From contig NZ_JAJHPV010000020.1 in assembly GCF_020831365.1 (NCBI RefSeq), forward strand, positions 62,001 to 126,000: 64,000 bases of DNA, written 5' to 3'. Under the pieces are notes generated by a model. It was not told where the DNA came from and searched no databases. It saw only the letters and a program-made list of their open reading frames with translations. The stretch is from Massilia agrisoli (GTDB lineage Bacteria > Pseudomonadota > Gammaproteobacteria > Burkholderiales > Burkholderiaceae_D). A program made the position numbers and the translations under genes. The stretch's first letter is position 1. Each line of letters begins with the position of its first letter. Positions 28,061-37,705 of this stretch are shown piece after piece.

Positions 28061-29443
28061 ATGACGGTCAATGATATCCCCCTGATCTCATTCTTCCAGC
28101 GAGTCCTCGACCCGCTGATCATCATGGGGACGCTGTACGTGGCGACCCTGCTGTACCAGGAGCCGTTCAACGGCTACTCGCTGGTGCTGATGGTGCTGGC
28201 CTTCTTTATTTCGTCGGCGGTGTACCAGCATGTCGACCCGTACAAGCCGTGGCGGCGCGGGCGCATGGGCGCGTATGTGCGCGATACCGTGCTGGGCTGG
28301 GTGCTGACGATCGGGGTGCTGCTGTTCCTCGGTTCGGCCAGCGGCCTGTCCTACTATTTCGACGAACGCGTGGTGCTGTTGTGGTTTATCGCCACGCCGG
28401 TGTTCCTGCTGGCCAGCCACCTGGCGGTGCGGCGTTCGTCGATCGGGCCCGGCAGGAAGGGCGGGGTGCGTTCGGTGGTGGTGGTCGGCGCCAACAACGC
28501 CGGGCTGAAGTTCGCCGGCAACTGCGCGCGCCAGCCCAACCTGTTCATGGAAGTGCGCGGCTTCTTCGATGACCGCGCCGACGAGCGCCATCCGGAGGCG
28601 CTGCGCCATCCGATGCTGGGCAAGATGGACGACATCGCGGCCTACGTCCGCCAGCACAACATCAAGATGATCTTCATCAGCCAGCCGATTTCGGCGCAGC
28701 CGCGCATCCGCAAGCTGCTCGACGCGCTGCAGGACACCACCGCCTCGGTCTATTTCCTGCCCGACGTGTATGTGTTCGACCTGATGCAGGCGCGCTTCGA
28801 CAATGTCGGCGGCATGCCGGTCGTGGCCATCTGCGAAAGCCCCTTCATGGGCGTCAACAGCATGGTCAAGCGCACCAGCGACATTGTGTTCGGCGCCGCC
28901 ATCTTGCTGATGCTGCTGCCGGTGATGGCGGTGATTGCCCTCGCGGTCAAGCTGACCTCGAAGGGGCCGGTGATTTTCCGCCAGCGCCGCTACGGCCTGT
29001 ATGGTGAAGAGATCATCGTCTACAAGTTCCGCTCGATGACGGTGACCGACGACGGCAGCACCATCGTGCAGGCGCGCAAGAACGATGCGCGGGTGACGCC
29101 GATCGGCGCTTTCCTGCGCCGCAGTTCGCTCGATGAGCTGCCGCAGTTCGTCAACGTGCTGCAAGGGCGCATGAGCATCGTCGGCCCGCGCCCGCACGCG
29201 GTGGCGCATAACGAGCAGTACCGCAAGCTGATCAAGGGCTACATGCTGCGCCACAAGGTCAAGCCAGGCATCACCGGCTGGGCCCAGGTCAACGGCATGC
29301 GCGGCGAAACGGAAGTGCTGGAAAAAATGGAAGCGCGGGTGCAGTACGACCTGGACTACCTGCGCAGCTGGTCGCTGTGGCTGGACCTGTGGATCATCCT
29401 GAAGACGGTCAAGGTGGTGCTGACGCGCGAGAACGCGCACTGA
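28061..29443 (+). CDS. epsB: Undecaprenyl-phosphate glucose phosphotransferase (polyprenyl glycosyl-1-phosphate transferase)
   Basis: A 460-residue enzyme that starts each repeat unit by moving a hexose-1-phosphate, probably glucose, to undecaprenyl phosphate. Four N-terminal membrane helices precede a Rossmann-like CoA-binding domain (VVVVGANNAGLKFAGNC). The C-terminal WbaP-type catalytic domain has a membrane re-entrant helix, KFRSMTV, LRRSSLDELPQFVNVLQG, SIVGPRPHAVAHNEQY and KPGITGWAQVNG. This layout is that of the WcaJ/EpsB group. The sugar specificity is inferred from the family. Confidence 0.93.
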   Translation: MTVNDIPLISFFQRVLDPLIIMGTLYVATLLYQEPFNGYSLVLMVLAFFISSAVYQHVDPYKPWRRGRMGAYVRDTVLGWVLTIGVLLFLGSASGLSYYFDERVVLLWFIATPVFLLASHLAVRRSSIGPGRKGGVRSVVVVGANNAGLKFAGNCARQPNLFMEVRGFFDDRADERHPEALRHPMLGKMDDIAAYVRQHNIKMIFISQPISAQPRIRKLLDALQDTTASVYFLPDVYVFDLMQARFDNVGGMPVVAICESPFMGVNSMVKRTSDIVFGAAILLMLLPVMAVIALAVKLTSKGPVIFRQRRYGLYGEEIIVYKFRSMTVTDDGSTIVQARKNDARVTPIGAFLRRSSLDELPQFVNVLQGRMSIVGPRPHAVAHNEQYRKLIKGYMLRHKVKPGITGWAQVNGMRGETEVLEKMEARVQYDLDYLRSWSLWLDLWIILKTVKVVLTRENAH

Positions 29444-29520
29444 ACAGTGCAACAAAAGTTCCACCAACAAGCGCTTCCTTAAACGCCGCTTAAGCAGCCT
29501 CCGCACGATTGGCGCAGCGG

Positions 29521-29548
29521 TTGAATTTGGGTTTTGAGGCGTTAGAAT
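29521..29548 (+). promoter_or_regulatory. Promoter for gmd-fcl
   Basis: TTGAAT (29521-29526) and TAGAAT (29543-29548) are 16 bp apart, 85 bp before the gmd start, in a 189-bp gap. GTTAGAAT recurs before the genes at 48790 (GGTTAGAAT) and 53218. Confidence 0.5.
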
Positions 29549-29632
29549 GATCTGAAAATTGCAATGTTTTCAATATGGCCTCAAGGGCGTAGCATGTTGT
29601 AGGCACTGCACTGAAGAAGGGTTGGTATAAGA

Positions 29633-30748
29633 ATGAAGAAAGCACTGATTACCGGGGTGACCGGGCAGGACGGCTCCTACCTCGCCGAGCTCTTGCTGGC
29701 CAAGGGTTACGAGGTACACGGCATCAAGCGCCGTTCGTCGCTGTTCAACACCGACCGCATCGACCATATCTACCAGGACCCGCACGCGCCGAACCCGAAT
29801 TTTTTCCTGCATTACGGCGACCTCTCTGACACCTCCAACCTGACCCGCATCCTGCACGAGGTGCAGCCGGACGAGGTCTACAACCTGGGCGCGATGAGCC
29901 ATGTGGCGGTGTCGTTCGAGTCCCCCGAATACACCGCCGACGTCGACGGCATCGGCACCTTGCGCCTGCTCGAAGCGATCCGCTTCCTGAAGATGGAAAA
30001 GACCACGCGCTTCTACCAGGCCTCGACCTCCGAGCTGTACGGGCTGGTGCAGGAAACGCCGCAGCGCGAAAGCACGCCGTTCTATCCGCGCAGCCCGTAT
30101 GCGGTGGCCAAGCTGTACGCTTACTGGATCACGGTCAATTACCGCGAGGCGTATGGCATGTACGCCTGCAACGGCATCCTGTTCAACCACGAATCGCCGC
30201 GCCGCGGCGAAACCTTCGTCACGCGCAAGATCACGCGGGCCCTGGCCAACATCGCGCTGGGCCTGGAAGGTAAGCTTTTCCTCGGCAACATGGATGCGCT
30301 GCGCGACTGGGGCCACGCGCGCGACTACGTCGAGATGCAATGGCTGATGCTGCAGCAGGACCGGGCCGAGGATTTCGTCATCGCCACCGGGCGCCAGTAT
30401 TCGGTGCGCCATTTTGTCGAAGTGGCCGCGCGCGAGCTCGGCATCGACATCGAATGGCGCGGCCATGGCGCCGCCGAAACCGGCACGGTGGCGGCGGTGC
30501 GCGGCGAGCGCGCCAAAGGCGTGCGGGTGGGGCAGGTCATCGTGGCCGTCGACCCGCAATATTTCCGCCCGACCGAAGTCGAGACCCTGCTGGGCGACCC
30601 GGGCCGGGCGCGCGACAAGCTGGGCTGGGTGCCGCGCATCACGTTTGAAGAAATGGTGCAGGAGATGGTGGCGCATGACCTCGACAAGGCGCGCCGGCAT
30701 GCTTTGCTGAAGTCGCATGGATATAACGTAGCAATTTCACTGGAGTGA
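29633..30748 (+). CDS. gmd: GDP-mannose 4,6-dehydratase
   Basis: Gmd converts GDP-D-mannose to GDP-4-keto-6-deoxymannose, first step to GDP-L-fucose. The 371-residue protein matches the family. The NADP-binding motif [16 protein letters not shown] lies at the N-terminus with [16 protein letters not shown] after it. The catalytic region has SELYG and [10 protein letters not shown], and [16 protein letters not shown] is the typical nucleotide-binding segment. Its substrate is supplied by ManC (57353) and its product is used by Fcl directly downstream. Confidence 0.97.
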   Translation: MKKALITGVTGQDGSYLAELLLAKGYEVHGIKRRSSLFNTDRIDHIYQDPHAPNPNFFLHYGDLSDTSNLTRILHEVQPDEVYNLGAMSHVAVSFESPEYTADVDGIGTLRLLEAIRFLKMEKTTRFYQASTSELYGLVQETPQRESTPFYPRSPYAVAKLYAYWITVNYREAYGMYACNGILFNHESPRRGETFVTRKITRALANIALGLEGKLFLGNMDALRDWGHARDYVEMQWLMLQQDRAEDFVIATGRQYSVRHFVEVAARELGIDIEWRGHGAAETGTVAAVRGERAKGVRVGQVIVAVDPQYFRPTEVETLLGDPGRARDKLGWVPRITFEEMVQEMVAHDLDKARRHALLKSHGYNVAISLE

Positions 30749-30751
30749 GTT

Positions 30752-31717
30752 TTGAAGAACGAGCAACCACGTATTTTTGTCGCCGGCCATAAGGGCCTGG
30801 TCGGTTCGGCCATCGTCCGCGTCCTCAAGGGCCAGGGCCTGGCCAACATCGTCACGCGCAGCCACGCCGAACTGGAACTGACCGACCAGGCCCAGGTGCG
30901 CGAGTTTTTCCGTACCGAACAAATCGACCAGGTCTACCTGGCCGCGGCCAAGGTCGGCGGCATCCATGCCAACAATACCTATCCGGCTGAATTCATCTAC
31001 GACAACATGATGGTGCAGGCCAATGTGGTGCACGAGGCATGGAAGAGCGGCGTGCAGAAGCTGCTGTTCCTCGGTTCGTCCTGCATCTACCCGCGCATGG
31101 CCGGGCAGCCGATCCGCGAGGAATACCTGATGAGCGGGGCGCTCGAGCCGACCAACGAGCCGTATGCGATGGCCAAGATCGCCGGCATCAAATTGTGCGA
31201 GAGCTACAACCGCCAGTACGGCACCGATTACCGCAGCGTGATGCCGACCAACCTGTACGGGCCGGGCGACAACTACCACCCGGAAAACAGCCACGTGATC
31301 CCGGCGCTGATCCGGCGCTTCCATGAAGCCAAGGTGGGCGCCGCGCCGGAAGTGGTGATCTGGGGCAGCGGGCGGCCGATGCGCGAGTTCCTGTATGTCG
31401 ACGACATGGCCGAGGCCAGCGTCTACGTGATGCAGCTCGACCGCGCAACCTATTGCGACAACACCGACCCCATGCATTCACACATCAACGTCGGCACCGG
31501 CCAGGATGTCACGATTGCCGAGCTGGCCAGGCTGGTGGGCAAGGTGGTGGGCTACAACGGCAACATCGTGTTCGACGCAAGCAAACCGGACGGCACGCCG
31601 CGCAAGCTGCTCGATGTATCGAAGCTGCGCACGCTGGGCTGGAGCGCGCGCACCACCCTTGCCGACGGCCTCGGCAGCGCATACCGCGCCTTCCTGGAAA
31701 GCCAGGCGGCGCACTGA
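30752..31717 (+). CDS. fcl: GDP-L-fucose synthase
   Basis: Fcl epimerises and reduces the Gmd product to GDP-L-fucose with NADPH. The 321-residue protein starts at TTG 30752 (GGAG at 30742-30745), 3 nt after gmd. The nucleotide motif [21 protein letters not shown], the catalytic Tyr-Lys in [10 protein letters not shown] and [20 protein letters not shown] are typical. Together with Gmd it shows that fucose, or a derivative, is a component of the exported polymer or its glycoconjugates. Confidence 0.97.
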   Translation: MKNEQPRIFVAGHKGLVGSAIVRVLKGQGLANIVTRSHAELELTDQAQVREFFRTEQIDQVYLAAAKVGGIHANNTYPAEFIYDNMMVQANVVHEAWKSGVQKLLFLGSSCIYPRMAGQPIREEYLMSGALEPTNEPYAMAKIAGIKLCESYNRQYGTDYRSVMPTNLYGPGDNYHPENSHVIPALIRRFHEAKVGAAPEVVIWGSGRPMREFLYVDDMAEASVYVMQLDRATYCDNTDPMHSHINVGTGQDVTIAELARLVGKVVGYNGNIVFDASKPDGTPRKLLDVSKLRTLGWSARTTLADGLGSAYRAFLESQAAH

Positions 31718-31842
31718 TTTCCTGCTTGAAAAGGCAGGCGGGCGCGTCCTACGGGGCGCGCCAATTTCTGGGTCCGTGATAAATTTGTAAAGAGTATTGT
31801 TGATTCGGCAAGACCCAACCAACGATAAAAAGAGGAACTATC

Positions 31843-32874
31843 TTGAACAACACTGACATGGCTAGCCCGATGAAATACAAGACCACACCACCACCGCGCC
31901 GCGCCCTTGGCGCCGCCGCACTGATCCTCGCCATCCTCGCCACCGCCGCCCTGACCGGCTGCGGCGACAAGGAAACCGAGGCCAAAAAACCAGGCCAGGC
32001 GATCGCCAGCGTCAACGGCGAAGAGATCACCACGATGCAGCTGAACGAAGAGCTGCAGCGCGCCAACATCGCCCCGGCCAACCAGCAGGCCGCCAGCAAG
32101 CAACTGGTGCGCGTGCTGGTCGACCGCCAGCTGCTGCAGCACGAGGCGGAAAAGGAAAAGCTCGACCGCGACCCGAAGGTGATGCAGGCGATCGAACGCG
32201 CCAAGGCGCTGATTATCGCCCAGGCCTACATGCAGAAGCACATCGGCACCCAGGCCAGGCCGACCCGCGCCGAAGTCGAAGCCTACTTCAACGCGCATCC
32301 TGAATTCTTCAGCAAGCGCAAGGCCTTCGACATGCAGCAGCTGGTCATCGCCACGCGCGACCTGACGCCGGAAGCGAAGAAGGCGGCGGAAACCTCCAAG
32401 TCGCTGGAAGAAATGGCGGCCTGGTTCGACGCCAACAAGGTCAAGTACGCGCGCAACCGCGTTACCCGCAGCACCGCCGACATGCCGCCGGAACTGTCGG
32501 CCAAGCTGATGTCGATGCAGAACGGCCAGATTTTCGCCGTGCGTGAAGGCGAGCGCAGCCTGCTGGTGTCGATCGCCGATGTGCGCGACGCGCCGGTCAC
32601 GGTCGATGTCGCCGCCCAGCAGATTGAACAGTTTTTGATGAACAAGAAGAACAAGGATGCCGCCGATGCCGAACTGGCGCGCCTGCGTTCGACTGCCAAG
32701 ATCGAGTACCTGAACAAGGACCTGGTGCCGGATGCAACGGCGCCGGCGGCCCCGGCGGCCATGCCTGCCGCGGCCGACACCGCCGCCGCCAGCCCGGCCA
32801 CCACCGGCGACGCGGCGGCGACAAGCGCCGAGCAGAAAGCGGCACTCGATCGCGGCGTAGCCGGACTGAAGTAA
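31843..32874 (+). CDS. epsD: EpsD family peptidyl-prolyl cis-trans isomerase lipoprotein
   Basis: A 343-residue periplasmic lipoprotein beginning at TTG 31843 (AGAGGA 6 nt upstream). A lipobox LTGC follows a hydrophobic signal sequence (ALILAILATAAL). A SurA/PpiC-like chaperone region contains ASVNGEEITTMQLNEEL. The rotamase part is reduced (KAFDMQQLVIATRDL), and the C-terminal 45 residues are Ala/Pro-rich. EpsD proteins stand at the head of XrtB EPS export modules and may assist folding of the secretion apparatus. A short hairpin pair sits between fcl and this gene (31721-31760). Confidence 0.88.
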   Translation: MNNTDMASPMKYKTTPPPRRALGAAALILAILATAALTGCGDKETEAKKPGQAIASVNGEEITTMQLNEELQRANIAPANQQAASKQLVRVLVDRQLLQHEAEKEKLDRDPKVMQAIERAKALIIAQAYMQKHIGTQARPTRAEVEAYFNAHPEFFSKRKAFDMQQLVIATRDLTPEAKKAAETSKSLEEMAAWFDANKVKYARNRVTRSTADMPPELSAKLMSMQNGQIFAVREGERSLLVSIADVRDAPVTVDVAAQQIEQFLMNKKNKDAADAELARLRSTAKIEYLNKDLVPDATAPAAPAAMPAAADTAAASPATTGDAAATSAEQKAALDRGVAGLK

Positions 32875-32919
32875 GCGCGTTAATTTGAACAACAACATTT
32901 TCACGGAAGAGGGCACATC

Positions 32920-33717
32920 ATGAAACGACTCGTAAACTGGTTGATGGCAACCGCGCTGGTAGTGGGCATGGGTTTCGCCGGCATGGCCAGCGCCGCCGAA
33001 ACCCCGCTGGGCGCGGGCGACGTGGTCAAGCTGTCGGTCTACGGCAATCCCGACCTGGCGCTGGAGACCCGCATCAGCGAAGCGGGCACCATCACCTTCC
33101 CGCTGGTCGGCCAGGTGGAAATCGGCGGCCTGTCGGTGGCGGCGGCGGAAAAGAAGATCGGCAACCTGCTCGAGCGCGGCGGCTACCTGAAGAAGGCCCA
33201 GGTCAACATGATCGTCACCACGCTGCAGAGCCAGCAGGTAGCGGTGCTGGGCCACGTCAACCGCCCGGGCCGCTATCCGGTCGAAGGCAAGCGCAGCGTG
33301 CTTGACCTGCTGGCGATGGCCGGCGGCATGTCGGCCGAAGGCGGCGACGCCATCAGCCTGGTGCGCAACCGCAAGGGCGCCGTGACCCGCGAGACCATCG
33401 ACATCGTGCAGATGGTGCGTTCGGGCCAGCTCGACCAGAACATGGAAGTGGCCGGCGGCGACGTGATCTACGTCGAACGCGCACCGCGCTTTTACATCGT
33501 CGGCGAAGTCCAGCGCCCAGGCGCCTTCAAGGTCGAGCGTTCGATGACCGTGCTGCAGGCCCTGTCGGCCGGCGGCGGCCTGACCGCGCGCGGCACCGAC
33601 CGCGGCATCCGCATCACCCGCAAGGATGCCAGCGGCAAGCCGACCATCATCAACGCCAGGCACGACGACATCGTGCAGGTCGACGATGTGATCACGGTAA
33701 AGGAAAGCTGGTTCTAA
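32920..33717 (+). CDS. epsE: EpsE, Wza-type polysaccharide export protein
   Basis: A 265-residue outer-membrane export protein. A signal peptide ends near GMASAAE. The poly_export domain begins LGAGDVVKLSVYGNPDL and has ISEAGTITFPLVG. Two SLBB domains follow (VAVLGHVNRPGRYPVEG and FYIVGEVQRPGAFKVE). No lipobox cysteine is present, unlike Wza itself. It should form the periplasm-spanning or outer-membrane channel for the chains made by this locus. Confidence 0.93.
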   Translation: MKRLVNWLMATALVVGMGFAGMASAAETPLGAGDVVKLSVYGNPDLALETRISEAGTITFPLVGQVEIGGLSVAAAEKKIGNLLERGGYLKKAQVNMIVTTLQSQQVAVLGHVNRPGRYPVEGKRSVLDLLAMAGGMSAEGGDAISLVRNRKGAVTRETIDIVQMVRSGQLDQNMEVAGGDVIYVERAPRFYIVGEVQRPGAFKVERSMTVLQALSAGGGLTARGTDRGIRITRKDASGKPTIINARHDDIVQVDDVITVKESWF

Positions 33718-33755
33718 GCTTTCTCCTGCAATGCAAGACGACTTGAGGTTCAACC

Positions 33756-35168
33756 ATGAATGTTCACCAATTTTTGCTCATCCTGCTGGCGCGTAAAAAG
33801 CTCATCCTGGCGGTGCTTGCCGCCACGGTGCTGCTGACGCTGGGTTACAGCTTGCTTCAGGCAAAGACGTACAAGGCGACCGCATCCGTGCTGTTGAACT
33901 ACAAGGGCGTCGATCCGCTGACCGGGCTGACCATGCCCGGCCAGCTGCTGCCGGGCTACATGGCCACGCAAATCGACATCATCGGCAGCAAGAACGTCGC
34001 GCTGCGCGTGGTCGACCAGCTGAAACTGGCCAGCAGCCCGGCCGTTGTGGCCCAGTTCAAGGAAGCATCCGACGGGCGCGGCACCGTGCAGGACTGGCTG
34101 GCCGACTTGCTGCTGCGCAAGCTTGAAATCGTGCCTTCGCGCGAGTCGAGCGTGCTGGAAATTTCCTTCAAGGGCGCCGACCCGACCTTCGTGGCGGCGG
34201 TGGCCAACGCCTTCGCCGACGAATACCAGAAACTGTCGGTGCAGCTGAAAACCGAACCGATGAAAAAGGCCTCGACCTATTTCGACCAGCAGACCAAGCA
34301 GCTGCGCGACAACCTCGAGGCCGCGCAGGCGCGCCTGTCCAAGTACCAGCAGGAGAAGGGCATCGTCAGCCTGGACAACAACCGGGTCGATGTCGAGCTG
34401 TCGCGCCTGAACGACCTGTCGGCCCAGATGGTCGCGGCGCAGTCGCAGTCGATTGAAGCGGGCTCGCGCGAGCGGATGGCCAATGGCGCCGGCGGCAGTT
34501 CGCCCGACGTCGCCAACAACGCGATGGTGCAGAACCTGCGCGTCTCGCTCAGCATGGCCGAATCGAAGCTGGCCGAAATGGGCCAGCGCCTGGCCCGCAA
34601 CCACCCGCAATACGTCGCTTCCAAGGCCGAGGTCGACCAGCTGCGCCGCCAGCTGAACGGCATCGTGTCGAACGTGTCTTCCAGCGTCAGCAACAACGCC
34701 GAAGTGCTGCGCCAGCGCGAGAACGAACTGCGCAGCGCGGTGGCGGCGCAAAAGATCAAGGTGCTGGAACTGAACCGCGCCCGCGACGAGCTGGGCGTGC
34801 TGCTGAAAGACGTCGAGAGCGCCCAGCGCGCCTACGACGCCACCTCGCAGCGCCTGTCGCAGACGCGCATCGAAGGCCAGTCCGAGCAGTCCGATATTTC
34901 CACGCTCAACCCGGCCACGCCGCCGATGGCCGCCGACGGCCCGCGCGTGCTGTTCAACACCCTGGTGTCGCTGCTGCTGGGCACCATCCTCGGCGTAGCC
35001 ATCGCGCTGCTGGCCGAAATGCTGAACCGCCCGATCCGCTCGCCGGGCGACCTCAAAGAGTCGCTCGGCATTCCGGTGCTGGGTACGATCGAATGGAATC
35101 CGCCGCGCCGCTACAACAGCGCGGGCCTGAAGAACCTGTTGAATCCGCGCCGATTGCGCCTGAACTAA
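33756..35168 (+). CDS. epsF: EpsF, chain-length determinant protein
   Basis: A 470-residue Wzz/PCP-type inner-membrane protein controlling polymer length and export. A first membrane helix ([18 protein letters not shown]) and a second near the C-terminus ([20 protein letters not shown]) enclose a long periplasmic coiled-coil region rich in Gln, Ala and Glu. [11 protein letters not shown] is the proline-rich segment before the second helix. It lacks an attached kinase domain, which is supplied by the next gene, EpsG. Confidence 0.92.
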   Translation: MNVHQFLLILLARKKLILAVLAATVLLTLGYSLLQAKTYKATASVLLNYKGVDPLTGLTMPGQLLPGYMATQIDIIGSKNVALRVVDQLKLASSPAVVAQFKEASDGRGTVQDWLADLLLRKLEIVPSRESSVLEISFKGADPTFVAAVANAFADEYQKLSVQLKTEPMKKASTYFDQQTKQLRDNLEAAQARLSKYQQEKGIVSLDNNRVDVELSRLNDLSAQMVAAQSQSIEAGSRERMANGAGGSSPDVANNAMVQNLRVSLSMAESKLAEMGQRLARNHPQYVASKAEVDQLRRQLNGIVSNVSSSVSNNAEVLRQRENELRSAVAAQKIKVLELNRARDELGVLLKDVESAQRAYDATSQRLSQTRIEGQSEQSDISTLNPATPPMAADGPRVLFNTLVSLLLGTILGVAIALLAEMLNRPIRSPGDLKESLGIPVLGTIEWNPPRRYNSAGLKNLLNPRRLRLN

Positions 35169-35184
35169 AGAGACGGACCAGACT

Positions 35185-36093
35185 ATGAACTCTCCAGTGC
35201 TGTCAGCGGCGACGCCGCCTCCCGAGCATCACCACGTAAGGCCCCCGATCGACCGCCCGGCGCCCGAGACCACCAGCATGGGCGCCATGCTGCTCGATTC
35301 CGGCAAGCTCACCCCTGAAAACGCCGAGCGCGTGCTGCGCATGCAGAAAGAACTTGGCATCCGCTTCGGCGAAGCGGCGCAGCGCCTCGGCCTGGTGACC
35401 GAATCGGACATCCAGCAAGTGCTGGCGCGCCAGTTCGAGTATCCCTACCTGCAGCGCGGCGAAGCGAATTTCTCGCCCAACCTGGTGGCCGCGTTCGAAC
35501 CGTTTTCGCCCCAGGTCGAAGCCTTGCGCGCCGTGCGCAGCCAGCTGATGCTGCGCTGGTTCGCGCGCGGCCGGCGCGCACTGGCCGTGGTCGGCGTGGG
35601 CGAGGGCGATGGCGTGAGCATGTTCTCGGCCAACCTCGCGGTGGTGTTTTCGCAGCTCGGCGAGCAGACCCTGCTGGTTGACGCCAACCTGCGCCATCCG
35701 TGCCAGCACGAAATTTTCGACCTGAAGGGCCGCCAGGGCCTGTCCGACATGCTGGCCGGCCGTGCCGAGCTCGACGTGGTGCAGCGCATCCCGTCCTTCG
35801 TCGACCTGTCGGTGCTGCCTGCCGGCACCTTGCCGCCGAATCCGCAAGAACTGCTGGCGCGCGCTTCCTTCCGCGCGCTTAACACCCAGCTCGAATCGCG
35901 CTACGACGTGGTGCTGTACGACGTGCCGCCGTTCTCGAAAGGCGTCGATGCGCTGGCGGTGGCCAGCCGCGCCGGCGGCGTGCTGCTGGTCGCCCGCAAG
36001 GACCGCACCCGCATTTCCAATGTCAGCCGGATGGCCGAGCAAATGGCGCAGGCCGGCGCCGAAGTGGTCGGCTCGGTGGTGGTGGACTTCTGA
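35185..36093 (+). CDS. epsG: EpsG, chain-length-determinant-associated P-loop protein with altered Walker A
   Basis: A 302-residue cytoplasmic MinD/BY-kinase-type ATPase, partner of EpsF. Residues 30-95 form an MshEN-like domain (GKLTPENAERVLRMQKEL). The ATPase domain has VFSQLGEQTLLVDANLRHP. The Walker A segment reads GVGEGDGVSMFSANLA, where Val144 stands at the normally lysine (or arginine) position, and Walker B is VVLYDVPPF. There is no C-terminal tyrosine cluster. Kinase activity is therefore doubtful. The stop overlaps the XrtB start by one base. Confidence 0.9.
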   Translation: MNSPVLSAATPPPEHHHVRPPIDRPAPETTSMGAMLLDSGKLTPENAERVLRMQKELGIRFGEAAQRLGLVTESDIQQVLARQFEYPYLQRGEANFSPNLVAAFEPFSPQVEALRAVRSQLMLRWFARGRRALAVVGVGEGDGVSMFSANLAVVFSQLGEQTLLVDANLRHPCQHEIFDLKGRQGLSDMLAGRAELDVVQRIPSFVDLSVLPAGTLPPNPQELLARASFRALNTQLESRYDVVLYDVPPFSKGVDALAVASRAGGVLLVARKDRTRISNVSRMAEQMAQAGAEVVGSVVVDF

Positions 36094-37004
36094 TGACGGC
36101 GCACGCACAGCGCGGCATGCGCATCGACATGGGACAGGCCCGTGCCGCCATGCCTGAATGGCTGCCGGTCGTGCTTGGCCTGCTGGTGTTGTTCGTCCCG
36201 ACTTTCTACCGCCTGGCCACCGGCGCCTGGGCCACCGAAGAACAGGGCCACGGCCCGATCATCTTCGCCCTGTTTGCCTGGCTGACCTGGCGCAAGTGGC
36301 CGGAAATGCTGGCCGCCACCAATCCGGGCGACACCTCCTGGGCCGGCTGGCCGCTGCTGGCCATCGGCCTGTTGCTGTACATGTTCGGGCGCTCGCAAAG
36401 CATCCTGATGCTCGAAGTGCTATCGATCGTGCTGGTGCCTGCCGCGGTACTGCTGGTCAAGCGCGGCGCGCGCGCCCTCAAGGTGCTGTGGTTCCCGTTC
36501 TTCTTCCTGTTGTTTATGGTGCCGCTGCCGGCCGAATTCGTGGCGATGGTGACGATGCCGATGAAGATGGCGGTGTCCTACGTGACCGAACACCTGCTGT
36601 TCATGGCCGGCTACCCGATCAGCCGCTCCGGCGTGATTTTGCAGATCGGCCAGTACCAGCTGCTGGTGGCGGACGCCTGCGCCGGCCTGCAGACTTTGCT
36701 GACCCTTGAAGCACTCGGCCTGTTCTACCTGAACCTGGTGCGCCACCCTTCCGCCTTCCGCAACATTGCGCTGGCGATCCTGATCATCCCGATTTCGTTC
36801 GCGGCCAACGTGATCCGCGTGATCACCCTGACCCTGATTACGTACAACTTTGGCGACGCCGCCGGCCAGGGCTTCCTGCACGGCTTTGCCGGCATGGTGC
36901 TGTTCCTGACGGCGCTGGTGCTGATTTTGGCAATGGACTCGCTGCTGCAGTGGATCATCCGCCGCAGGCAGGGTCGCGCCGCGCCCAAGGGGAGGGCCGC
37001 ATGA
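36093..37004 (+). CDS. xrtB: Exosortase B (membrane cysteine transpeptidase-like)
   Basis: A 303-residue protein with about eight membrane helices. Exosortases process PEP-CTERM proteins, like sortases, in Gram-negatives. The catalytic triad is visible: Cys196 in VADACAGLQT, Arg242 in AANVIRVITL and His263 in GFLHGFAGM. The position within an epsE-F-G-H-I block identifies the XrtB class (EpsH of Methylobacillus). Its start overlaps epsG by one base and its stop overlaps epsI by 4 nt. A PEP-CTERM substrate candidate lies at 58935. Confidence 0.95.
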   Translation: MTAHAQRGMRIDMGQARAAMPEWLPVVLGLLVLFVPTFYRLATGAWATEEQGHGPIIFALFAWLTWRKWPEMLAATNPGDTSWAGWPLLAIGLLLYMFGRSQSILMLEVLSIVLVPAAVLLVKRGARALKVLWFPFFFLLFMVPLPAEFVAMVTMPMKMAVSYVTEHLLFMAGYPISRSGVILQIGQYQLLVADACAGLQTLLTLEALGLFYLNLVRHPSAFRNIALAILIIPISFAANVIRVITLTLITYNFGDAAGQGFLHGFAGMVLFLTALVLILAMDSLLQWIIRRRQGRAAPKGRAA

Positions 37005-37705
37005 ACCGCCGCATCCTTGCCAGCGTCGTGCTGGGCGCCGCCATGGTCAGCGCCTCGGCGCTGACCGGCGCGCTGACCCCGACCGTCAAGCTGGCCGAGC
37101 AACAGGGTCAGTTCAAGCTCGAGACCATGATCCCGGCCTCGTTTGGGCAATGGCAGGTGGACACCTCGATCGTGCCGCTGCAGGCCGACCCCGAGCAGCA
37201 GGAACTGCTGGAAAAAATCTACGACCAGACCTTGTCGCGCACCTACGTCGACCGCGACGGCCAGCGCGTGATGCTGTCGATCGCCTACGGCGGCGACCAG
37301 AGCCGCGCGCTGCAGATCCACCTGCCCGAAGTCTGCTACGTGGCCCAGGGATTCGACATGCTCGACTCGCGCGACGATATGCTCGACACCGGCCACGGCG
37401 TGGTGCCGGTCAAGCGCCTGGTGGCGAAGCAAAATGCCCGCAACGAACCGATCACCTACTGGATCACGGTCGGTGACAAGGCCATCAAGTCCGGCATCGA
37501 GCAAAAGATCCAGCGCTTCGCCTATGGCTTGTCGGGCAAGATCCCGGATGGCATGCTGGTGCGCGTCTCGACCATCGGCCCGAATGCGGCCAGCGCCTAC
37601 CAGGTACAGGACCGCTTTATCAAGGACATGCTGTCCGTGGTCGACGGCCGCGACCGGGTTCGCCTGATGGGGGCCGCTACCGCCGAACGGACGGCCGCGC
37701 GCTGA
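37001..37705 (+). CDS. epsI: EpsI, exosortase-associated periplasmic protein
   Basis: A 234-residue protein starting at ATG 37001 and overlapping xrtB (ATGA). It has an N-terminal signal anchor and a periplasmic EpsI domain with the conserved motif QIHLPEVCYVAQGF, in which the cysteine may be catalytic, and the tail segment VRVSTIGPN. EpsI can also occur fused to exosortases; here it is separate. It is presumed to act with XrtB on the polysaccharide or the processed protein. The stop overlaps the start of the next gene by one base. Confidence 0.92.
   Translation: MNRRILASVVLGAAMVSASALTGALTPTVKLAEQQGQFKLETMIPASFGQWQVDTSIVPLQADPEQQELLEKIYDQTLSRTYVDRDGQRVMLSIAYGGDQSRALQIHLPEVCYVAQGFDMLDSRDDMLDTGHGVVPVKRLVAKQNARNEPITYWITVGDKAIKSGIEQKIQRFAYGLSGKIPDGMLVRVSTIGPNAASAYQVQDRFIKDMLSVVDGRDRVRLMGAATAERTAAR

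Noticed and set aside
29509-29526. Sigma-54-like site TTGGCGCAGCGGTTGAAT before gmd
   Set aside because: GG and the 10-bp spacing fit, but the essential -12 GC is GA. A sigma-70 type pair explains the same region.
31552-33753. 733-residue minus-strand frame over fcl, epsD and epsE
   Set aside because: Shadow of genes with clear families on the plus strand.
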